A stretch of 64,000 bases of DNA from the NCBI GenBank assembly GCA_003194525.1, contig NBIV01000051.1, forward strand, positions 186,001 through 250,000, read 5' to 3'. The translations under genes were made by a program, and so were the position numbers. Below are positions 19,403 through 29,229 of the stretch, piece after piece (position 1 is the first letter of the stretch; each line of letters begins with the position of its first letter). Source of the DNA: Gracilariopsis chorda (lineage: Eukaryota; Rhodophyta; Florideophyceae; Gracilariales; Gracilariaceae). The notes beneath the pieces are model-generated. The model was not told where the DNA came from. It did not search any database and saw nothing but the letters and a program-made list of their open reading frames with translations.

Positions 19403-19421
19403 TGTTTGTTTGTTTGTTTGT
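19403..19421. repeat. (TTTG)n microsatellite
   Basis: Four to five tandem copies of TTTG between the LTR-like segment and the right end of pogo-like copy 1. Confidence 0.85.
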
Positions 19422-19879
19422 TCTACGCTCGGCTTGGGTTTTGCATCCGGTAGTTTGCCGCTTCATGAAAATAGGCATCGTGTTCAAGGATTCTGGGGGA
19501 GGCAAAAGGCAATGGGATGGTTCTGGCGTACGCTGGGTTATGTTACGGTTGAGTGGACGTCAATGGAATCTTGGAGACACGAGATTCCACTTTTGAAATG
19601 GTTGCCGTCTCAAATTGAGCTTTTTCTCAAGTAAAGCCGGTATGATTGCTACCCTCTCCTAAAATCACAGTTTATGCGTAGTATGTCCCTCAAGTTGGCG
19701 CCAGATCAACGTGCCCGCTACTTAGGCCCTTGTATCCCTGTAAAAAATGGTCCATGGTGCACAAATATCTTCTACAGATCGTCCACCATCAACACTGGTG
19801 AAGTAGAAGCATAAATTCCTTGCTTGTACCTTCTCTCTACCCTTCTTTAGAACAACGGTACATTCATCGACGTTTCCAA

Positions 19880-20476
19880 AGACGTATCAGCCTCAAAGCT
19901 CGACAGCGACTTCATCGTAGAATAATAGGACTTACACTGCAGCAACGCCATTCTTCTGCATACTCTCTACTTCTTTACAGTGATTGGGATCAATCTCTCA
20001 GAATATTGACTGGAATTGGTCATATAAACTTCAGATACTTGAAATACAAGTTCAATCCGCTATACAATATGTACACCTCCTATTCTCCGAGATGAAAAAT
20101 TTTGTGAAAAATCAATAAGTTTTTGAGGCCAAGTTCTATGACTTCAATCCAACTTTTAAAGCTTCTATTAGCACGGCATTAGAAAAAACCAGCAAAATTT
20201 GTGTTGCGCTTTTTTGCCGTAACAAGGTCTGTGTGCTTTCTTATCATACTTTTTGGAAGAAAAAGTTTGCTTATAGTTTTGCGAATTTATGCGTTTGCTG
20301 CAATCCGTATCCCTACCACACAAAAGAGTGTTGAGTACCAAATGGCATTTGAAACGGGACATCTAACATTAAGTGATGTCTACTGTGTTTTGGATGGACT
20401 GAAACTATACTTGGAACAAAGTAGAAATTTTGTTATACAGAATTTGTTCTATACTGGTTGAACAGATAAATACTAC
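19880..20476 (+). pseudogene. Harbinger-like DDE transposase, N-terminal and central part, interrupted
   Basis: Plus-strand frames encode LRILTGIGHINFRYLKYKF (the N-terminal TG..F.LL...F block), then FGRKSLLIVLRIYAF, LSDVYCVLDGLKLYLEQS with the first catalytic Asp in the DGLK motif, and NFVIQNLFYTG, equivalent to QxxFYNGW. The last codons before 20476 (TDKYY) stop exactly at the 5-bp duplication ACTAC that flanks the Ty3 insertion. The frame resumes at 32103. Stops and frame changes show this copy was already decayed, or decayed later. Confidence 0.65.
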
Positions 20477-21316
20477 TGTAGAGCAAAACCCGGTGACGGG
20501 AGATGCACCTTCAAGGTGTTCGAGACCTCGCTCCCTTTGGGGATGGTGTCTCAGTGGTGAGCCCTCTGCGCCACGTACGAGTTGGCGTGTAAGGAGAAAG
20601 GGGACCCTAAAAGGGAAGAGAAACACGACGTGAACCGTGACGGGGCGTGCACCGAGCCGCCACAGAACCGGAGACGGGAGCGAATCCACACAGGCGGTAT
20701 GGGTGTTTCCCAAAGGAAAGTGGCGATACACACCACGAGAATGAACCCGATACGGGGCTAAGTCCAAGACTGACAGTGGAATAGATAACAATACCGAACA
20801 CGGTGATACTGTAACAGTAGTGACGCCTGAGTGTTCCCAAGGGCATAGTAGACGGAATCCACTCGTGGATACTCTCCGCAAGGAGTCGTAATCCCTACGA
20901 TGGCCTATCGTACCAGAGCCTTCCTCTGCAAAGAGTATTTCTCGAACGAGAACCAAGGTTGCCATTTACTGCTGAAGCTGACGGCAGAGCCGCCATTACC
21001 TAAGTAGGTTTCACGACAATAAACTGAACTAATTAACTAATATGGTGCACACCTCTCGAGGTCCATACACGTGGAGTTCCCACTGTCTGGGCCACAAGTT
21101 GTGCCAATCGTTAAATTAACCATCCAAAACTGGAACCGTACCATCTGTCACCAGAGCTAAACTATGCCACCTGTCCAGGTTTGCCATTGCACTCAGGTGC
21201 TCTTGCCACGTCCCGAGAGGGATCAATTTCATAACTGGGGTATTACATCACTCCGGTCACTGGCCTTTCCCATGAATGGGAGTCCTTCCTCACTAACGCG
21301 AAAGCGTTGCTCCACA
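20477..21316 (-). repeat. 3' LTR of the Ty3 element
   Basis: 840 bp, collinear with 31154-32102. By eye about two dozen substitutions separate the copies (roughly 97 % identity), and one indel of about 107 bp (near 20593) is missing here. On the plus strand it begins TGTAGAGCAAAACCCGG and ends GCGTTGCTCCACA. The 186-aa minus ORF inside it is repeated in the other LTR and has no family features. Confidence 0.95.
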
Positions 21317-21329
21317 TCGCCCCTTCCTT
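21317..21329 (-). other. Polypurine tract
   Basis: In the element's sense direction AAGGAAGGGGCGA lies directly before the 3' LTR, as expected for the plus-strand DNA primer. Confidence 0.75.
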
Positions 21330-21375
21330 AAGCAAGGAAGCCACACCGCGAAGAGGGAAGTGAACGCGTATAAAT

Positions 21376-23242
21376 ATGCCGACTCCCAACTTGGGCACTC
21401 CCGACATCCGGGTTGTGCCAGCGCGAAGTACATCTTCCTCGTCTTCCGAGCATCTTCCGCCTGCGGACGCATATACTTCGAATAAGACATCTCCTGTCCC
21501 GGGAATGCAGCCTTTCCATACCAATCCCGTGGGGAGTTCTTCCTCACAAGCGCCTCTGACCGACAACCAGTCCGGGTTTCCCCAAAATCCTATCCCGAGT
21601 TCGAGTGGTTCTGCCGTTCCACAGTTGGATATCGAAGCCGTCGCGTGGAATTCCGAACAAGCGACGCCGCTAACAGCAAACCCGCGAGGGTGGATTTTGA
21701 AGGGATCGCTCGAAGCGAGAACTCCAGGTTTGGATCCACTCATTCACTCACGAGCCCCTTGGTTTCATCCTACCGCGCTGCGGGATACCGTACTGATCGA
21801 TTCCTACGTCGAGGATGTGATGCTCCCAGGCGGGATTCAGCGTCCAATGGTGGATTCCAGTGACTAACAAGCCCGCATTGCGGTTGATCCGCAAGACATT
21901 GTCCGACGACGCGGAGAGAGTTTGGATGCCACTCGCGCATCGATGACCGCCTCGCGTACATGCGCGTGAACCGGAATCGAAACGAGCACCCTATCCCTCC
22001 GGGGTTCCAGTACGACGTACCGTATTACCAAACTTTCGGTGAGGTCTCTTACGGAGAAGCGTTGTCGACCTTCTCTGCAGGAAACTTGGGGGGTTCCCGA
22101 CTCACCATTATGCGTGATATGCTCCTGTGGAGTCGTCCCCTGATGAGGGCAGAGTTCCGGTACATACCGCATTCACCGCTGCAGCGGGACTTCGATCACG
22201 TCGTTCGCTATGAGCGAAAAGCACGTTCCCGTTTCGGGTTGCTAGTTCCGTATCCATATGTGGAAGCCGAACGGCTCCGTCCCCAGACGCGGACCTCCTG
22301 CTTTTCTCCGTTACCAATTTGGTGGTCAAGAGTTGAAGTACCCCGTGGATGTTACGCCGAGCTTCCCTCATGCATATACTACATAGCGTCTCGCTTGGTT
22401 AACGATCCACAGTCTGGATACTGGTCCCTCGTCGCAGCCGAGTGGGCAGCCCGCGTAGCGGTACATCTCCTTCTGGATGCGTATCGGCATTGCCGACTTT
22501 GGTACATTCCACCATTCCTTCGGTCTGTTATCCGTCACCTGGATTTGACTGTCCCATTGGGATCGGAGGCGAATGCCCAGGAAGCCTTTTCCATTGTGAA
22601 TCTCATCGATAAGATCAACTGGGAGTTGGTCCCATGGACTAATCAACCCGAGGGGGTAGGATACGCCACGGGCGTGGATCGTTCACCGGGTCGCAGACAT
22701 CCCAGAGCTGGGAACTTCGTGTATTATGACCCCTGGGAGGGTTTCGTCGTCTCTCAAGCCCATGCCTTGGGTATGTTGAACCAACCGATTTCGGTTCCCA
22801 TCGGCCACCCGCGAGGGTTCGTCTTGCACGACGAGTATCAGCCCCCTGTGGATTGGGACTATCCGACTGTGATGGAAGGGCCTTCAGCACTCGCTGGGTC
22901 ATCCAATCCGCTTGTGGGGGCACCTCTCGCTGAAGTTAACGCTAACGGGGCCGACAAAACACTTGCGGCAGGTCCTCAAGCTCCATCAGGATGGAACGTT
23001 CTCACGCACCCGGGTCCGGGAATTACGCCTCACGCTGCGGCGCTTCGACAGACCTTGCAAATGTTCGGGGTGCCACTTCCTCCAGCGATGACGGATATCC
23101 ACCAGATGCTGGCAATTTGCTAGCAACTTCGGCGTGGGGTCAAACAATCCGCCCAGCGGAGCGGGAGCCTCATCAGGAGCCGGACCCAGTACGGGGGGTT
23201 GACCCACTGATGGGAGTGACCATCCCTCCATTTCGGTGGTAA
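21376..23242 (+). CDS. Antisense accessory ORF of the Ty3 element, unknown function
   Basis: Two long plus-strand frames run opposite to gag-pol between the chromodomain ORF and the 3' LTR: 21376-21867 (163 aa, Ser/Pro-rich, beginning MPTPNLGTPDIRVV) and 21960-23123 (387 aa). The first ends at one TAA, and its frame then continues for about 30 codons to the beginning of the second, so one stop and a small frameshift probably split an original protein of roughly 580-600 aa. The second part has globular character, with many Trp, Tyr and Pro (VPYYQTFGEVSYGEAL, YYDPWEGFVVSQAHALG). I recognise no family. Antisense ORFs at this position are known in plant Tat-lineage elements; no relation in sequence is claimed. 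Confidence 0.6.
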
Positions 23243-23538
23243 GGTAGCTTTAGAACAGGCTTGTGACACAGTAAACCAGCTAGTGGTACTTCTTCAATTC
23301 ATTTTCTTCTCTTCTGAGATCTTCTTCTTCACTTCATTCTTCCTTTCCCAGGATCCAATTTCTTCAGTTTCCTTGCTTCTATAACCGTTCCCGTTTTGTA
23401 CTTCGTAACCGTTTCCGATTTGTCATTCTGAACCGTTTCCGGTATATCCTTTATTGTATCCTCTTCCAATATGGGTCACACTCGTGAGACTTTGCCCAAG
23501 AACGACCAGCGTGGTCATGTAGCAATTCTGGATTCGGA

Positions 23539-24745
23539 CTAGCCTACTAATGCATCATCCAGATTTGGAGGGAGAGCCAACCGTACCTTTCGGTGATATG
23601 ATATGATCTTAGACCTAGGTAGGTGTTTGACTGGCTCTAACGTATCCTCCTCGGGGGAGTATCCGTACCAACGGACTTGATAAAACCACTCACCTTCCGG
23701 GGTACCTTCATGACGCACAATGCGTTCGACCACGAACTCCATGTGGTACACATCCAATTTGGAACGTTCCTGTGCCATCCCTATCGACGGGAGTTGAGCG
23801 AGAACCACTGTGGTTAGCTTCGAAATGCCTGGCGGCAAGGTTCCGGTCTCGGAAGTACGTCGTTCACCACGGTGATACTGTAGCGTCCGTCGTGACGGAG
23901 AAGGCGTAATTTCCGTCAGCGGACCGCAAACTTCACCCAAGTGGGTTCATTCGAAACTTCTCACTCTCCTGAGTCCAGGGAGCATTGTCTTTTCCGTGAC
24001 GGGATCCAAACCGATGAACGGTAGCTTCAGCAATTCATGCGATGAACCACGTCGGCGGGAAGACCATTTTGACGGTGGTGCACCCTTTCTGGCACTCCCT
24101 GAACCAGGGCGGCGGATCGCCTGTCCACGAGGAATTTTCCAAAATCCGATTGGCCGGAAGGTTCGCATACGCGCCACACGTTCGGCACGCGCCCGACTAG
24201 GGTAGCCCGTTCCCGAAGGGGAGCCAAGGAGCGCCATCCATTTCACAAACGTGAGCGCACGCCACGGCGTTATGACGTAATGTGCACCTCAGCGGGTACT
24301 TCACGGTCCATTCTCTACCAATCATGGTGTCGTATCTCCTTCCGAATATTCTCACTTCCAGTTCCAGACGTCGCTCCAAGTTGGATCCCTTTCTCTGCCA
24401 GCTAGTTCTCCCGCGTGCGGGTCGGCAGATACTACCCGATCCGGGTCTTTGGAAACCGTCTTCGGTGATGCGGCATCCTGACTGCTATTGCGAGGAGCCT
24501 CACTTTGGCAGGGTACCAGGTTGGTTCGTTTCGTCCTTCTTTTCATCATCCTTTGCAGGACTGTGTTTCTGTTTTCTGACGTTGTTCCTAACCAGTTGCG
24601 CGGTGCCATCGCTTGATGCACGACTTTGCCACGACCTCCCAGTCGGGACAACTGTCTCTTCAGGAGGAGCATTACCATTCGTGGTTGCAGCAGGCGATGC
24701 CAAAACCGAAACGGTATTCCCCTCCTCCTCCTTACGTGGAGCCAT
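23539..24745 (-). pseudogene. Separate chromodomain ORF downstream of integrase
   Basis: In the sense direction this begins MAPRKEEEGNTVSVLA (ATG near 24745), runs through a 60-residue stretch at 24379-24197 (LELEVRIFGRRYDTMIGREW), shifts frame, and ends with a chromodomain at 23940-23539: FVVERIVRHEGTPEGEWFY, QVRWYGYSPEEDTLEPVKHL. The aromatic cage positions and the W.GY...EDT.EP signature are visible, with Leu instead of Trp in the usual TWEP. Chromodomains of chromoviruses direct integration to methylated histone H3. There the domain is usually the C-terminus of integrase, whereas here stops and about 840 bases separate it from the integrase ORF. It is broken by at least two stops and a frameshift. 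Confidence 0.7.
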
Positions 24746-24781
24746 GGGGCTGCTAACAGCCTCCCGTGGGAATATAACTCT

Positions 24782-26620
24782 CTAGGGGTCTATTTGCCGA
24801 ACCCGTTCGGGGTATAGCGGGTCAGCGTTTCCATTATTGGAAGTGGGGGATGGTAGATCGGTTAACCCTCGATCCGGATGCGGAAGAATTGCCAGACGCG
24901 GCTGTTCATTACCAGATGGGTGGTCAACCGTGTCAGCACCCGTTGGAAGGGTCGTCGGTGAGCTCAAAACTTCCAGATTTGGATTGGGGGCCCGAATAAC
25001 GCGGTCGCGTGATATCCTCTCGTGCTGGGAGTTAATGTCCAACACGACAGCGTCTTTCTCGACTGATATCACCCGACAGGGTCCGTCCACGATTGGAGAA
25101 AGCTTGTGGCGAGGTTCCTTTTGAGTATTGTAATATTCCTTTCGAATGAACACGAACTCATTCGACCGCAATTCCGGTAAAGGTGTACGCAGTTTGCTGT
25201 CGAAGTTACGCTTGTAAGCGTTTTGGGCTTTCGCCATAGCTTTCCGTGCAACCGGAACCATCTTCGTTAACCATCCTTTCCAGGCATCGTGATACAGACC
25301 CAGCGAAGGGTACGTAGCCAGTGTTGGCTGTGCCTCGATAGAAACCGGAGGCGGTATCCGTGACAGTACCAGTTCGAATGGTGATAAGGATGTAACCCTG
25401 TGTACTTGGGTATTGTACGCATATGTTATTGCGTCCGTGTACACGTCCCAGTCCTTGGGGTGATACGCAACGTAAGACCGTAATGCGTTAAGCATCGTCC
25501 GGTTACACCTTTCTACCTGTCCACTACCCTGAGGGTGGTACGTTGTTTTAAAAAGATTCCTGATATCCAGGATACGACAGACGTCCTGAAAGAACTTCGA
25601 CGTGAATTGAGATCCGTTATCGGAAAGTAACTGAACCGGGGATACGTAAACGAAGACCCATTGGGTAAAAAATGCTTGCGCCACCACGCTAGCCGTAATA
25701 CGTTTAAACGGAACTGTTCGGACCAATTTAGAGAACCGGTCAGTTATTACCAATAGGTATCGGTTCCCACGGGGAGTTCTTATCAGTTCTCCGAGGAGAT
25801 CGATTCCAACAAATTCCAACGGAGCCCTGGCCGGGAAAAGCGTTAACTCTTTCGAGTACTTGCGCAGTTTGACGTCATTCTTTGCACATCCTGTACAGGA
25901 ACGACGAACCGCATAGCAGTCAAAGGCCATACTGGGCCAGTAGAAGTCCCTTCTCAGTGTGAGATACAGTTTCCTTCCACCAGGATGGGGGCCAATCTTC
26001 ACGTAATGTGACAAATGAAGAACTCGCTGCTGTAGCGAATGAGGCACCACAATCTGTGGGTTCGAGTTAACAAACCTGACAAGGTAGCCTTGATCGATAA
26101 TCGAAAACGGTATCTGACATCCTCCATTGAGGCAAGCGCAAATCTGAGTGCAAAACGGGTCAGTCTGCTGTTCACGTATCAACTCCTCGGGAGTAATGGG
26201 TATAAAAGAACCAGTAGGCGGTTCCATCTCTCTCGTGACGAGAATGTCGTCACATATATCATCCGTAGGGATTTCGGCTCCATCATCCAAGTCTTCAACC
26301 ATAAAGCATGATATGTCCAAATCCGTAGTCGGCTCTGCTTCCGCATTTGTTTCCAGACGGGATAAAGCATCCGCTTGGGTATTGAGGGTTCCTTTCTTAT
26401 ACAGGATATCAAAATCAAATTCCGAGAGTCGGAGACACCATCGAATTAGCCGGCCTGACGGTTCGGTAATTTCCATAAGCCAACGAAGGCAGGAATGATC
26501 TGTATGCACCTTAAAGTGGGTTCCCATCAAATATGGTCGTAGAGTGAACAGTGCCCATACAACGGCGAGACACTCCTTTTCCAAAACGGAATAGTTACGC
26601 TCGTGCGTGTTCAGGGATCG
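24782..26620 (-). CDS. Ty3 RNase H C-terminus and integrase
   Basis: A 600-aa frame. It opens with the end of RNase H (EKECLAVVWALFTLRPYL, HTDHSCLRWL, DALSRLE) and continues with integrase: an H2C2 zinc-binding region (LSHYVKIGPHPGG through CTGCAKND), then the DDE core with Asp in FVGIDLLGELI, Asp in LLSDNGSQF and Glu in GSGQVERCNRTM, and the C-terminal RKLSPIVDGPCRV-type module. All integrase catalytic residues are present. It is in frame with RT but cut off by TGA at 26623-26621, where the homologous element at the right edge has Ser (GFWSRSLN). Confidence 0.88.
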   Translation of the reverse strand, partial: RSLNTHERNYSVLEKECLAVVWALFTLRPYLMGTHFKVHTDHSCLRWLMEITEPSGRLIRWCLRLSEFDFDILYKKGTLNTQADALSRLETNAEAEPTTDLDISCFMVEDLDDGAEIPTDDICDDILVTREMEPPTGSFIPITPEELIREQQTDPFCTQICACLNGGCQIPFSIIDQGYLVRFVNSNPQIVVPHSLQQRVLHLSHYVKIGPHPGGRKLYLTLRRDFYWPSMAFDCYAVRRSCTGCAKNDVKLRKYSKELTLFPARAPLEFVGIDLLGELIRTPRGNRYLLVITDRFSKLVRTVPFKRITASVVAQAFFTQWVFVYVSPVQLLSDNGSQFTSKFFQDVCRILDIRNLFKTTYHPQGSGQVERCNRTMLNALRSYVAYHPKDWDVYTDAITYAYNTQVHRVTSLSPFELVLSRIPPPVSIEAQPTLATYPSLGLYHDAWKGWLTKMVPVARKAMAKAQNAYKRNFDSKLRTPLPELRSNEFVFIRKEYYNTQKEPRHKLSPIVDGPCRVISVEKDAVVLDINSQHERISRDRVIRAPNPNLEVLSSPTTLPTGADTVDHPSGNEQPRLAILPHPDRGLTDLPSPTSNNGNADPLYPERVRQIDP

Positions 26621-26623
26621 TCA

Positions 26624-27679
26624 CCAGAACCCGATGGGGTGTCGTTCACCATCTACATTGGTCTGAAAGAACGCACAACCAACTTGGTTAGCACTAGCGT
26701 CAGTATCCACTTCATAGGGAAGACTCGAATTCGGTAAAGCCAAAATCGGTGTAGACGTTACAGCATGCACCAATTCCGTGAAAGCGGACGACTCAGCGTC
26801 TCCAAAAGGTACCAGTTTGGTTGGTTGACCCTTCGTAAGTAACCTGTTCAGGGGGGTAGCAATCTCCGCAAAGTTCGGAACGAAACGTCAGTACACGTTA
26901 CACAATTCTAGGAAGGAACGCAATTCAGTTTGAGTAGTTGGGTGCTTCGCTTCCTTCAAGGATTTGACTCTCACTTCATCGACTGAAAGCTTTCCGGGAC
27001 GGATGATATGACCCAGATATTTCACCAATTCAGTAAAGAACTCACAGTTCTTGATTTTTAGTGTGATTCCCGCATCGCGGAGTACCATCATTACTTCCCG
27101 AACATGGGATAAGTGCTCATCCAAGTTATTGGAGAAAGCTATTATGTCGTCAAGGTAGACAAGACACGTTTTCCATTTGAATGGAGCTAGCAATATGTCA
27201 ATCGCCCTTTGAAAGGTAGCGGGAGCGTTCGTGAGCCCAAAGGGCATTCTCCGGAGTCGGAACAGTCCTTGATGACATACGAAAGCCGTCTTATCCCGGT
27301 CCTCTTTCCTGACAGGAACTTGCCAATAACCCCAATTTGCATGAAGGGTAGTGAACACATTAGCATCCCCAAGGGAGTCGATACATTCATCCATTCGTGG
27401 AATTGGGTAAACGTCCTTATCCGTGACCGAATTGAGACGCCAGTAGTCAATCCAAAAGCGCCACGATCCATCCGGTTTCGGAGCTAGCACGACTGGCGAC
27501 GCCCAAGCGCACTGAGCAGGCTCAATGACGCCAGTGCGTAACCTCTTCTCGACTTGAGATTTCTCCTCTTCCCGTGCTTTTGGGCCAGCCCTATAAGAGT
27601 GTTTTGAAAAAGCCGAGCATTCGGAAGGAGATAGATGCAGTGCTCTGTAATTCTTATCTTGCCCAAGGAACCATCCCAC
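26624..27679 (-). pseudogene. Ty3 reverse transcriptase and RNase H N-terminus, defective
   Basis: The fingers-palm sequence is clear: GVIEPAQCAWASPVVLAPKP, WIDYWRLNSV, MPFGLTNAPATFQ, LVYLDDIIAFS, LGHIIRPG. Two features disable it. The first catalytic Asp (LDA..GY in active enzymes) is His in TTLHANWGYWQV. TGA at 26890-26888 interrupts the CNVY(R)RF block, a CGA to TGA change. Upstream, near 27600-27680, the frame shifts relative to the preceding ORF (27885-27484). From 26888 down to 26621 the frame continues into RNase H, including an EVDTDAS block. The mutations are inferred by comparison with family consensus. Confidence 0.85.
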
Positions 27680-28235
27680 ATGTGAGTGAATTCTTTCAGC
27701 ATGCCCCTAAGCGTCTCCCGATGGGATTCTGGGACATGAGTCAAGTCCAATTTTGCTAATTCCTCAACAGGATCCTTCTGTTCTGTACCAGGTGGTAGCC
27801 TACCTTCCGAGGTTTCGAGGGGTGCGGTACCCGAATTCACCTCGCGAGGTTGTTGTCCATTACCATCACCGAATTGAGCGGTCAATTGAGCGGTCTCCTC
27901 CCCTCCTTAGGGTCTGTTATCCCGAAAACCTCGGACACAGGTATCGTCGTCGGTATGACCGCTTGCGGGTGTGGAAGAACCGAACCCAGCACTTGGTTTT
28001 TGACTAGCCACTGAGTGCTTGACCCAAAGTTAGCAACAAGTACCCAAAAAGGTGTATCCGGTTCTACGGAAACAACACCATTCGCTAGAGCGAGCTGCTT
28101 CTGTTCATAGAGAGATGAAAAGGGTTGAACAACACGCAAACCATGTTGCTTGGTAGTGACCGTTACCCAAGCTTGGGTCTCCGGCTGAATAGCAATCGAT
28201 TTTGCTACGCGAAGCTTAGTAGAGGCTGTATCCAT
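27484..28235 (-). pseudogene. Ty3 protease-RT linker region, defective
   Basis: Two overlapping minus frames (28235-27882 and 27885-27484). The first (MDTASTKLRVAKSIAIQPET) corresponds to the sequence at the right edge of the window in the second Ty3 element, so it belongs to pol. The second contains DLTHVPESHRETLRGMLKEF and HMWDGSLGKIRITEH, the family's usual lead-in to RT. A TAA at 28250-28248 separates it from the protease; the other copy has Gln there. Confidence 0.7.
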
Positions 28236-28247
28236 GTTTGGAACTTC

Positions 28248-28802
28248 TTAAGCCACAGGTAGCGGTACGCGTTTCCGTGCAGCAGACTTCAAAGGCTTCC
28301 GAACAATGGGAACAGTGGAACCGTCTTCCCCTTGAACAGTCTTCATCCGAGGTCGGATTGCCTCGATAAATCGATCGCAAAAGTCACAACCGAGTATGAC
28401 CGGTGCGGCAAGTGCGTCACAGACGAAAAAGTCTAAGTGAACCAATAAGGTGCCCAGCCTGACACAGAGGGAAATGTTACCAACCGTACGCAACAGGTTA
28501 TTGTTGGCATCTGCGATATCCAATCCTGGACCACGCCGAACTCGTTCTCGCAGAGAAGGCGGTAGCAAATCCAACCGGATGAGATTCGGTGCAGCCCCTG
28601 TATCCACGACAGACAAATGACGAACCATAAACTGGTTAGATATGCCCAAGTCGGCGTAAACTTCATAGTTTCGCTTGGCCATAACTAGGACTGGATCCGG
28701 AATACGGAGGTTACGGGACCGTATCCACGGGCGACGTAAAACACCAAGGTGTTCAGAGTCCGCGTCGGAAGTAGCCATATTCCTCGTGGGGATCTTGACC
28801 AC
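28248..28802 (-). CDS. Ty3 aspartic protease
   Basis: A 184-aa frame with the retropepsin active site LSVVDTGAAPNLIRLD and the downstream ILGCDFCDRF strand-turn that corresponds to the ILG motif. Such enzymes act as dimers and cut Gag and Pol. The protease frame differs from the gag frame, so expression would need frameshifting or a separate start. Confidence 0.85.
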   Translation of the reverse strand: MVKIPTRNMATSDADSEHLGVLRRPWIRSRNLRIPDPVLVMAKRNYEVYADLGISNQFMVRHLSVVDTGAAPNLIRLDLLPPSLRERVRRGPGLDIADANNNLLRTVGNISLCVRLGTLLVHLDFFVCDALAAPVILGCDFCDRFIEAIRPRMKTVQGEDGSTVPIVRKPLKSAARKRVPLPVA

Positions 28803-28881
28803 AGGGGAGCAAAGCTGCTACGTTTCGGGTGTCTTCAACTTCGGCTCAGAAGGCGCGCCTCCCTAGGGGAGACTCCCAAGT

Positions 28882-29229
28882 CTAGTTTTTCGAAGTAGGC
28901 TCCACCGCTGGAGGTCGGACTGCCCCTCCGGTGGAATTGGATTGTTCCCCGTGCGCGGGTGTGAAACCTGAATCCTGTGAACCAAGGTGAGCTCGAAGTA
29001 GCTTCTTTTCCTCATAGGATCGACTCGGCACTCGGGCTTTCTGTTCAGCAGTTATGGCTTCGTACTGCGCGATAATGTTCGAACCCTCCCGAAGTGGGAA
29101 TGTACAGTCCGGTGCTTTATGACCTGAGAGGTAACATAAAAAGCAAATGAACTGTTCCGGATTCGGATGTAGACGTGTGTCCAAACGGTGTGGATGAGGT
29201 TAATGCGGTGTATGCGGTGTAGTGCCCCT
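28882..29229 (-). pseudogene. Ty3 nucleocapsid zinc knuckle, separated from gag by stops
   Basis: CFLCYLSGHKAPDC is an exact C-x2-C-x4-H-x4-C zinc knuckle. The segment is in the gag frame but cut off by two TAA codons (29232-29230 and 29202-29200), each explicable as CAA to TAA. Confidence 0.8.

Larger units (their letters stand above)
16490..19620 (-). mobile_element. Pogo-like DNA transposon fossil (copy 1) with an LTR-like insert
   Basis: The ends carry the inverted sequence GGCTCAATTTGAGAC (16490-16504) and GTCTCAAATTGAGC (19607-19620), the same termini as the pogo-like copy at 32317-34572. Between them, on the minus strand, lies a broken transposase with a CENP-B/psq-type helix-turn-helix and a DDE_1 domain. 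Without the LTR-like insert (about 18500-19360) the length is close to 2.3 kb, matching copy 2 (2,256 bp). No target-site duplication is visible. Confidence 0.6.

Noticed and set aside
20405-20965. 186-aa minus ORF, repeated as 154 aa at 31287-31751
   Set aside because: Both copies lie inside the LTRs. Duplication follows from the LTR structure, not from selection on a protein; no motif.
24837-25124. Plus-strand ORFs within the integrase region
   Set aside because: They are antisense to a clearly recognisable integrase; unlike the antisense ORF at 21376-23242 they overlap a conserved sense domain.
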